From positions 46,098 through 110,097 of the forward strand of contig JANXSX010000088.1 of assembly GCA_025356475.1 (NCBI GenBank): 64,000 bases of DNA, in the 5' to 3' direction. Below, piece by piece: positions 57,979 to 64,000 of this stretch (the stretch's first letter is position 1; each line of letters begins with the position of its first letter). The DNA comes from Isosphaeraceae bacterium. GTDB lineage: Bacteria; Planctomycetota; Planctomycetia; Isosphaerales; Isosphaeraceae. The notes under the pieces were generated by a model. It was not told where the DNA came from, searched no databases, and saw nothing but the letters and a program-made list of their open reading frames with translations. A program made the translations under genes and the position numbers.

Positions 57979-59022
57979 TCAATAGGAATCGGCGGAAATG
58001 ACTTCGCCACCATTACGAGTGCCGAGAGCCCTCCAGGTTTGGAGGTTCACCGTGTCCTTGATGAATTTGACACCACCATCTCCCATAAGCGTGTTCACAC
58101 CACCTGGGTGATAGCTCGATGGTGGGATCATCATTGCCATATTGGCCATCGACCCAGTGAATCCCGGGCCGGCACAGGAACGCTTGTTGGGTGTCGCGAC
58201 GTGGTTATAGGCAGTGCAGCACATCTCGCCCATGACCCAACTTAGCCCTTGACGGCTGGTGAGTGGCAGGGCGGTGGCGGGATTCAAGGCGTTGCACGCA
58301 TTAAAGGTCGCGTCGAGGCTGGTTTGAGGGGTGATGATCAGCTCATCGCTTCTGGGGTTGGCCACGCCCGTGCCGCGAATCTTCTCACTAAAATACACAG
58401 TGTTACTCATCCCGTCGGTCACGTCGGCCGGCGTGACCCGGCTCAAGTAATAGAAGATGCCCCGCATCGTTTCCTGCGGTGCGACATCGCTTGCCTGGGA
58501 TTCACTGAGGTCACAGGCCCAGTTTTGCAAATTGCCGAGATAGTTACAGCCTCCTGGCCAGTCGAGTGACGGGGCTGGGTCAGAAGGGCAAAGATATGCG
58601 GCGATGATCACGCGTGATGAGGTCGCATTCGCCCGGTTCGGATTCTGATATGCCGGCATAAAGGGTACGGCACCGGCCATACCAGGCGTCTCGGGAGGGA
58701 GCGAGAAGTTGATTGCACTGAAGAGATTGTTCTGCTCCAGGAACATCAGTAACTGACTCTGAGCGGACCATCGGGCGTATACGGGAGTGCCAGGCAGGGT
58801 CGCTGCGTAGCTCGGCCCCTTACCAAATGGCAGACACAAGAAGGTGCTCTGATAGTTATGGATTGAAAGTCCGACTTGTTTGAGATTATTCGTACATTGG
58901 GCACGTCGTGCCGCTTCCCGAGCCGATTGGACGGCAGGAAGAAGCAGGGCGATCAAGACCGCGATGATCGCGATGACCACGAGCAACTCGATCAATGTAA
59001 AACCACGGCGTTGGAGTCGCAT
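57979..59022 (-). CDS. DUF1559 pilin-like protein leading the metal efflux operon
   Basis: The 347-residue protein has the prepilin-like leader [20 protein letters not shown], then [33 protein letters not shown] and [17 protein letters not shown] at the end. It differs from the other two full DUF1559 proteins mainly in the middle. Its position as first gene of an efflux operon suggests a surface component matched to that system. The start at 59022 has AAAGGAGGGG upstream. Confidence 0.92.
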   Translation of the reverse strand: MRLQRRGFTLIELLVVIAIIAVLIALLLPAVQSAREAARRAQCTNNLKQVGLSIHNYQSTFLCLPFGKGPSYAATLPGTPVYARWSAQSQLLMFLEQNNLFSAINFSLPPETPGMAGAVPFMPAYQNPNRANATSSRVIIAAYLCPSDPAPSLDWPGGCNYLGNLQNWACDLSESQASDVAPQETMRGIFYYLSRVTPADVTDGMSNTVYFSEKIRGTGVANPRSDELIITPQTSLDATFNACNALNPATALPLTSRQGLSWVMGEMCCTAYNHVATPNKRSCAGPGFTGSMANMAMMIPPSSYHPGGVNTLMGDGGVKFIKDTVNLQTWRALGTRNGGEVISADSY

Positions 59023-59130
59023 CCAACCCCTCCTTTGAGGCAGGATAAGCGATGATTCGCGGATGCGAAGGACGCAGGAATCGAGGCCTTCAGCATCCAG
59101 AAATCATCAAATTTGGGGAGAAGATACCTT

Positions 59131-59159
59131 ATTCTAGTCGGTCTGGAGACTTGCGGTAA
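59131..59159 (-). promoter_or_regulatory. Promoter of the DUF1559-lipoprotein-CusBA operon
   Basis: On the minus strand TTACCG (59159-59154), 17 bases, TAGAAT (59136-59131). The leader before ATG 59022 would be about 100 bases. No separate regulator gene was seen nearby. Confidence 0.55.
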
Positions 59160-59212
59160 AGGCATCTTTGACCGATCCTAAGGTCTTCAGAGAGAGACTC
59201 TCACAAATCAGA

Positions 59213-59450
59213 CTAGACCGACGATTTCAGCTCCGGGGAGCGAATCGGCATGGTTCGGATTCTCACCCCACTTGCGGCATAGAGTGCGTTGGCGATCGCG
59301 GGCGCGATCGCAATCAGGGGGGGCTCTCCGGCACCCATATTTTGTACCTGTGAGTTGGAGCTCCTCGCGCAAGACATCCAAGAGGGGTCGGTCGGGATCT
59401 GTGGTGATTGACCGAGGCTTGCCGTTCACGGAAAATTGGAGTGCGACTAC
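59213..59450 (-). pseudogene. Deletion scar of a molybdenum hydroxylase operon (2Fe-2S and large subunits)
   Basis: On the minus strand 59450-59331 encodes the start of a 2Fe-2S subunit (LQFSVNGKPRSITTD, then LLDVLREELQLTGTKYGC, the first cluster Cys). Without a break, in another frame from 59338 to a TAG at 59213, the sequence encodes the C-terminus of the molybdopterin subunit (GAGEPPLIAIAPAIANALYA and VRIRTMPIRSPELK). The rest of both genes is missing. The joint lies at a short GGTGCCGGAGAG-like sequence that both genes would carry. This fits a deletion between microhomologies in an IorAB/xanthine-dehydrogenase-type operon. Confidence 0.8.
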
Positions 59451-59576
59451 ATGGCTATCCCTTCGCAAAGATGGTCTTGGAGGACCGTCGTTTGAACTAT
59501 GACTCCATTGCCGATGGTTTGCTAGGCGTTCATCCCCTAAGTTCTGGGCGTTAAGGGTCAAGTAAGGATCTGGAGA

Positions 59577-60467
59577 ATGGGCGACAGAAGGCTCGGGACT
59601 GACCGGGAGTGGTGGAAATGGGGCTCATACGTGTTTCAACGCCGGCCGCTCACTGATACGATCCATGCAGTTCGTTCGATCTCGAATCTCTCGGTCGAGG
59701 ATGTAAAGCTCGTGCCACTCATCGACCATCCCACAGGCAACTACCAATTCTTGCCGGGCATCGCTCCCTACTCGTGCGGAGTCGCCTCCTGCCTGGGATA
59801 TGAGATCGCCCATGTCACACTCCATTGTCCGGTTCCCTACCGGTTCGGCTTTGAAGTGATTCGGGAGCAGCTTGACCGCGAACAGCGCCCGCTGGTCGCG
59901 CTTTGTGCGATTGAACTCCGCTCACCGCGCCCATTCAGCTTCGCCGGCTTCGCCCAATTCAATTCGGAGTATGCGAACATCTTAGAAGAATGGGGACTAT
60001 TTGTGAACGGAGCAAACCCCGTTGCTCGGACGAACGTGGCCCCAGAGTTTCACCCACCCGTGGAGCCGGTTCTCTATGGTTTTTCCTATACACGACCGTG
60101 CGACCGGGTCCTTGCGAGAACATGCGTTGTGGCTGGTGCCGGCGAATTGCCCGAGGGGATCCTTGCCGCCGAAGGGATCGTCGCTGCGGGTGACACCTCA
60201 CCGAAAGGAATCGATCTCAAGGCGAGGTTTGTGATCGATCTGATGGCGAATCGGCTTCATCAACTCGGCTTCGACTGGCGTGAGGTCACAGCGATCGATA
60301 TCTACACCATTCACTCAATTGCGAATGTGCTCTCCGGAGAGATCTTGCCGAAGGACGAGTCGGCATCAATGCACGGCGTACGATGGTTCTACAGCCGTCC
60401 ACCGATCGTCGGAATCGAGTACGAGATGGACCTGCGAGCTGTCAGGACCGAGCTTCGGATCGCATGA
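59577..60467 (+). CDS. CnbZ-like protein (2-amino-5-chloromuconate deaminase family)
   Basis: The 296-residue soluble protein resembles, from memory, the CnbZ family: ISNLSVEDVKLVPLIDHPTG, then GIAPYSCGVASCLGYEI, ELRSPRPFSFAGFAQFN and ANPVARTNVAPEF. It may be a two-domain RidA-like deaminase. The exact substrate in this organism is not known. ATG 59577 has AAGG about ten bases before it. The first 30 or so residues are less conserved. It begins about 120 bases after the molybdenum hydroxylase scar, on the other strand. Confidence 0.6.
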   Translation: MGDRRLGTDREWWKWGSYVFQRRPLTDTIHAVRSISNLSVEDVKLVPLIDHPTGNYQFLPGIAPYSCGVASCLGYEIAHVTLHCPVPYRFGFEVIREQLDREQRPLVALCAIELRSPRPFSFAGFAQFNSEYANILEEWGLFVNGANPVARTNVAPEFHPPVEPVLYGFSYTRPCDRVLARTCVVAGAGELPEGILAAEGIVAAGDTSPKGIDLKARFVIDLMANRLHQLGFDWREVTAIDIYTIHSIANVLSGEILPKDESASMHGVRWFYSRPPIVGIEYEMDLRAVRTELRIA

Positions 60468-61201
60468 GTCTTTGGTGGTGATGCTCCAAAGAGGCGATCG
60501 TGAACCTTTCCAGGTTTCGCTCAAGGATCGATCCAGAATCCATGAAACACCATTGTGACCGCATATTCTCATGCAAGGATTAATGAAATCGTGCTATAGA
60601 ACTCGTTAAGCTTTGTCAAAATTCTTGGCAGAAACGGCGTCGACTGGGCTCGAAGAGCCCAGCATGACGGACCCAGAGAGTCGCGTTCCAATTCTCACAC
60701 TTGACAAGGTGCTCCGGAGGAGTCGAAGCGCCAACGCCGGGTGTGCCGGACCACATTCGTGATCTTCGGCAGACGAACAGGTTCGCTTGGCCAGGAAGCG
60801 ATCCGCCGCAAGTCGTGCATCGGCAGCGCAGTTGTGACGTGCCATCGAAGCCTGGTCGAACGCACCGGCAACTGAGTTGTTCTGCGAGAATGCGAGCGTG
60901 TCAGACATGGGCACCACTCCGCATAAGAGAGATCGAGGAACTTCGTGAGTTTCCTCACCCAGAGTAACCTATTCAGCCCAGATTGCCGGATGACGTCACC
61001 AACAAAATCGAACGCCTGTCCACATTTATAGGACAAGAGTAATGGGAAAATCGACACTCTTGGCCCCGTAAAGCCATTGAGGGCAGTGAGTTGTAGTTGA
61101 TCGTCTGCATTCTTCCTGTCCGCCCTTGATTGCCACTCGGGACTTTTGTTGGAAACGTCTTACTGGCAAAGCGCCAAAGAATCTGAGGAATTGCGAGCTT
61201 G
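60468..61201. other. Gene-poor interval, possible decayed gene
   Basis: 734 bases with no gene I can support. A hairpin (eight pairs, 60644-60651 with 60655-60662) is present. A minus-strand frame at 60606-60917 has short protein-like stretches (AADARLAADRFLAKRTC, VSAKNFDKA) that match no family I know, and another frame at 60695-61057 overlaps it. It may be a decayed gene. Confidence 0.5.
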
Positions 61202-62482
61202 TCAGAATGCAAAAGCGAGCCCGAACAAAGCAATGGTGCTGGGTGAGAACTTGTTCAGGCCAAAATTGTAGCTGCCAAAGATGGCCATGCGATTGTTGAG
61301 GGTCCAGATCGCGCCCATCCCAGCAACAACGAGATCGGGGTGACCTCGGAAGTCCTGAGACTGAGACATTGAGGGAGGTGTTCGCGAGTCTTTCAAGAAG
61401 CGGAATCGAGGAAGTGAAGACGAGTTATAGAAGCCGTGAGTGAAGATATCAAAATCTTTGAAAAGTTGCCGCTGGAACGACCAACTGTATCCGAACTCGT
61501 AGACTGAGGTGCCCGAGGGGATTTGGAGGCCAGTCATGCTGAAATTGTGCTCGAAGTTGATCTCAAAGGGGAGGGTTTGGTCGAGCAGTAAGTTCAGAGA
61601 TGGCTGGGTTCCTCCATTGAGGGCTGGAGAGCCGAAAGTCGTCTGGATGAAGACTTCAAGCCCGACTGCGGGGATAAAGTACTTTCGATTCTCCTCCCAG
61701 AAGTTGAACTTGAAATCGAACGCCAGAGGTGCGACCCCGGTCGTTGGATGCTTCCCTTTCAGGACGGTCAGACCATTGGAGAAGACCCGGAATTCGAGGT
61801 TGTCAGTCACACCATATCGGAACAGGCTTTCCCACTGGTACTGACGTGAAGCAAGCTTGCTCGGACCATAAAGCCCGACAGGTGAGGTCTCGATGTAGAG
61901 CCTCCCCTTCGGAAGCGTGTACGCACCGTTGGGGAAATTCGCGGTGTCTGGGTCAGGGTCGCGGATATCGATACGAGATCGTCGATCGATCCGACGCTTA
62001 CGGGCTTTGGCCGGGTCCTTCTCCAGGAGCCAGAGATCTTCGGTCAGCAAATTCATCAGCCAAGGGAAAACAAATCGATCATGTTGATCCTTGGTGTATC
62101 CATAAAAGGCCAATGGATCATCGTGGAGGCCTGGATAATCCGCAGGGTTCTCGTCTTCCTCACGATTAATGGCCCGGTTCCGCGAAATCGAGCTCAAGCC
62201 GCGTGTGAGGGCCGTCGAGTTTGGGTCGGCCGCAGCGAGTCGCGCAGTGGGAGGTACGACCGCACGACCGCCTGGAGCAAGCGTTGCGCTCGAACCTAGT
62301 GGAGTGATCGGTTGGGTGAGCCTCGGTGCCGAAATAGGCGGAGCTGTCGGACCCGTCGGCTCATCCAGGCCGAGGCTCTGGGCTCGAATAATCCCAGGTC
62401 GTTCGAGGTAACCTCGGACCTGGGGATGAGCCCCTGAACAGCCGGGAACAGCCCAACACAACATCAGCAGAAGTAAGGGCAT
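61202..62482 (-). CDS. Outer-membrane-type lipoprotein with C-terminal beta barrel
   Basis: The protein from 62482 has 426 residues. It has a lipoprotein leader (MPLLLLMLCWAVPGC) and a Pro/Ala/Gly-rich linker to about 100. The C-terminal 230 residues show alternating strands (YQWESLFRYGVTDNLEFRVF, FDFKFNFWEENRKYFIP, FEINFEHNFSMTGLQIPSG) ending in a final Phe, typical of an outer-membrane barrel. Transporter-like domains in phenol-degradation (MetA-type) proteins look similar. A start at 62581 or 62668 is possible but would place the leader internally. Confidence 0.75.
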   Translation of the reverse strand: MPLLLLMLCWAVPGCSGAHPQVRGYLERPGIIRAQSLGLDEPTGPTAPPISAPRLTQPITPLGSSATLAPGGRAVVPPTARLAAADPNSTALTRGLSSISRNRAINREEDENPADYPGLHDDPLAFYGYTKDQHDRFVFPWLMNLLTEDLWLLEKDPAKARKRRIDRRSRIDIRDPDPDTANFPNGAYTLPKGRLYIETSPVGLYGPSKLASRQYQWESLFRYGVTDNLEFRVFSNGLTVLKGKHPTTGVAPLAFDFKFNFWEENRKYFIPAVGLEVFIQTTFGSPALNGGTQPSLNLLLDQTLPFEINFEHNFSMTGLQIPSGTSVYEFGYSWSFQRQLFKDFDIFTHGFYNSSSLPRFRFLKDSRTPPSMSQSQDFRGHPDLVVAGMGAIWTLNNRMAIFGSYNFGLNKFSPSTIALFGLAFAF

Positions 62483-62826
62483 ATAACGCGGCCCGACAGT
62501 GAGCGCACCAGAGAGGCCAACCTTCAATCGAGTCCTGCTACCTGAGTTGGGGTCGGTTCGCTCGGGGGCAAGGATCATCATGGTCCGCCGAGTGGAAGAG
62601 TCGCCCGAAAAACAGCTTTTCTGAGTCTTTATCGACAGTCGAAGTCCGACAATCCATAGAGTCAGCACAGCTTGCCAGATTTGCGACGTATTCGATCGTC
62701 AGACGTAATAGAAACCGATGCCGAGAATGTCGTGGACGAGCACGAGGAGGGATCCCTCCGGCCAATTCGATCGCCCGTCTACAGATTGCGTTCGACGTCC
62801 ACCGTGAATCCCGTTGTCGAGCTGGC
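62483..62826. other. Intergenic region, nothing clear
   Basis: 344 bases between two minus-strand genes. An open frame (62538-62849) overlaps it but does not look like protein. No promoter, repeat or RNA gene was recognised. The outer-membrane gene might start inside it. Confidence 0.5.
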
Positions 62827-63138
62827 TTAGAGTTCCAGCTCGGTGGCAATTGACTCGATGAATTCCACAGCTTGCTTGCGATTGGCCTCAGTGGCTAGTA
62901 ACCGAGCCGCGAATGACAGCTCAGCTTCGACCAGAAGTCGATGATTGGTGAATTGAACGATGAACGACATCCAGGTTGAACGGATCGTGAACTCCGGCTG
63001 ATCGGTGTGCCACTTCAGCTCGGTCGGAATTGGAATCTCATGGCGTCGGCGGGCGAATTCGAGTTCGATCGCCCGCTTGGTCGCATCGTCGAGTGGGCGT
63101 TTGAGCGGGCGATCAAGAAGAGTCTCTCTCTTGGACAT
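62827..63138 (-). CDS. Small hypothetical protein
   Basis: The 103-residue soluble protein is not recognised. It has a basic N-terminus (RPLKRPLDDATKRAIELEFA), a beta-rich middle (PTELKWHTDQPEFTIRSTWM) and a helical end (AEANRK-type ATEANRKQAVEFIESIATEL). It looks like real protein. It overlaps the preceding gene by 26 bases, which suggests coupling. Confidence 0.65.
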   Translation of the reverse strand: MSKRETLLDRPLKRPLDDATKRAIELEFARRRHEIPIPTELKWHTDQPEFTIRSTWMSFIVQFTNHRLLVEAELSFAARLLATEANRKQAVEFIESIATELEL

Positions 63139-63367
63139 AGGCCTGCTTCAACTCCCTCAAGTGCCTTCGTTCCGCCTCGATCTGAGCGACCTTGCGTAGA
63201 GGCAGAACCCTGTTCGCCAGCGCACCCAGGGCAGCCACGTTATTCGTCACAACCGATGCCATGATACCGAAACCCATCGTGAACACACCGACAATACACA
63301 GAATATGGCCTAAGCGCTCGGCGGTTGGTCCGCGAATTTGGGTAAAGATTGCTGTCTGGAAAGGCAA
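63113..63367 (-). CDS. Small membrane protein
   Basis: The 84-residue frame has one clear hydrophobic segment (LGHILCIVGVFTMGFGIMAS) followed by a helical, charged tail (LPLRKVAQIEAERRHLRELK). The start is unsure: TTG 63367 opens the frame, while the first ATG is at 63277. It overlaps the next gene by 26 bases. It is probably a small inner-membrane protein with unknown role. Confidence 0.55.
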   Translation of the reverse strand: MPFQTAIFTQIRGPTAERLGHILCIVGVFTMGFGIMASVVTNNVAALGALANRVLPLRKVAQIEAERRHLRELKQAYVQERDSS

Positions 63368-63550
63368 TCTATGGCCTGAACGGGGTAGTTCGGGGAGTCC
63401 TGTGGGACACCGAACGAAGCCTTAGACTCCCTTCCCTCCTGATCAAAATATCTTCTCAAAATCACCCAGAATCCCTAAAGCCCTATATCCCGTATACCGA
63501 TAGGGATTCCGTGAAGTGCGATGTAGCACCCTTTTTGCGGGATTGCGACG

Positions 63551-64000
63551 ATGACCATGTCACGAAATGCCACTCTTGCGGGAGCAATCCCTGCAACCCA
63601 GATCCTCAAGCGGACAATCCGCCAGGTGGACCTTTGTCTCCAAGCCGAGCGTGAACGGCTTGCACAGTCGAAAGACCGCGCAACAACCAAGCGGAACTGG
63701 CTGATCTACAGGGCCGGGATCGTCTGGGATGTCGATCAGCGCGCCCGGATCGAGACCTTGGCGATCAAGCTCACGAAGAAGCCTGGTCAGGTCGTCGCTC
63801 GACTCAAGACGAGCTATCACGGCTGCCTGTTCCTGATGGAGCGTTGGGCATACCTCATTAGCAAGGTAAGCTCCGATAAGTTCGACGGGAAATTGTCCTC
63901 TGCCAATCGGATCCAAGCCCTCAGTTTGCTGGGCATTCCGCCCGACGAGTGGGACAACGAGGAATCGGTGATCAGCACCGACATGATCTCCCCGGACGAC
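63551..64000 (+). CDS. Partial gene, N-terminally short homologue of the STGPKT protein
   Basis: The frame is open from ATG 63551 (or 63557) to the end of the window, at least 150 codons. It lines up with the central part of the protein at 21361: WDVDQRARIETLAIKLTKKP matches WDQDREVEASDLGATLKRNP, and GCLFLMERWAYL and LLGIPPDEW match GRAWMIKQWKNL and LMGIPRTLR. The conserved STGPKT N-terminus is absent. Upstream in frame there is a stop at 63524-63526, so the gene is either naturally short or truncated. Its function is unknown. Confidence 0.7.
   Translation, partial: MTMSRNATLAGAIPATQILKRTIRQVDLCLQAERERLAQSKDRATTKRNWLIYRAGIVWDVDQRARIETLAIKLTKKPGQVVARLKTSYHGCLFLMERWAYLISKVSSDKFDGKLSSANRIQALSLLGIPPDEWDNEESVISTDMISPDD

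Noticed and set aside
60606..61057. Two overlapping minus-strand frames as genes
   Set aside because: Short protein-like stretches occur, but the frames overlap each other, match no family and have no ribosome binding site.
62538..62849. Open frame on the minus strand
   Set aside because: It overlaps the better gene at 62827-63138 and its composition is not protein-like.

Overview
The window is a stretch of a planctomycete chromosome, most likely from the Isosphaeraceae or a close relative. Four planctomycete-typical families point this way. There are four DUF1559 pilin-like proteins, two PSD1 c-type cytochrome proteins (DUF1549/DUF1553) and three Tat-exported DUF1501 proteins. There are also homologous proteins of the 'STGPKT' type. 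Codon usage is GC-rich. The promoters I can read fit a sigma-70 pattern, with -10 boxes often TAGAAT or TAAGAT.

Layout. 1-760: remnants of a mobile-element junction (a possible integrase C-terminus and a tRNA-Ser 3' fragment), a tRNA-Leu with a poor 5' part, and a terminator. 761-14612: mostly housekeeping genes: tyrS, a Gfo/Idh/MocA oxidoreductase, an LpxL-like acyltransferase, an FHA-GAF histidine kinase, groES-groL, a Ca2+/H+ antiporter, thioredoxin, trpF (which appears to start with ATT), ahcY and two coupled membrane proteins. 14739-28945: two degradative/exported-protein operons, each built on PSD1 plus DUF1501. The first also has a beta-propeller and a sugar isomerase-like protein. 29246-35015: a lipoprotein-DUF1559 pair, a TPR/FG-GAP pair and a TlpA-like thioredoxin.

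35220-42537 is the most interesting accessory block. It holds a Septu-like pair (ABC-type ATPase plus HNH nuclease) followed by a compact type VII-like module. That module has a WXG100-like protein, two further small helical proteins and a 1324-residue coiled-coil, membrane-anchored FtsK/SpoIIIE ATPase with one intact and one degenerate ATPase domain. Next come a glycosyltransferase and a second lipoprotein-DUF1559 pair.

46252-50172: the translation operon rpsB-tsf-pyrH-frr, with a readable promoter and with hairpins between rpsB and tsf, followed by tRNA-Val with its own promoter and terminator. 50250-51372: a small operon with an aspartyl-protease-like protein. 51605-59159: a heavy-metal efflux operon on the minus strand, led by a DUF1559 protein and two paralogous lipoproteins, then a CusB-like adaptor and a CusA-like pump with an unusual insertion of about 200 residues. 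Upstream lies a deletion scar of a molybdenum hydroxylase operon. 59577-64000: a CnbZ-like protein, a gene-poor interval, an outer-membrane-type protein, two small proteins and a partial gene cut by the window edge.

All calls come from reading sequence and from memory of protein families. No database search was run.
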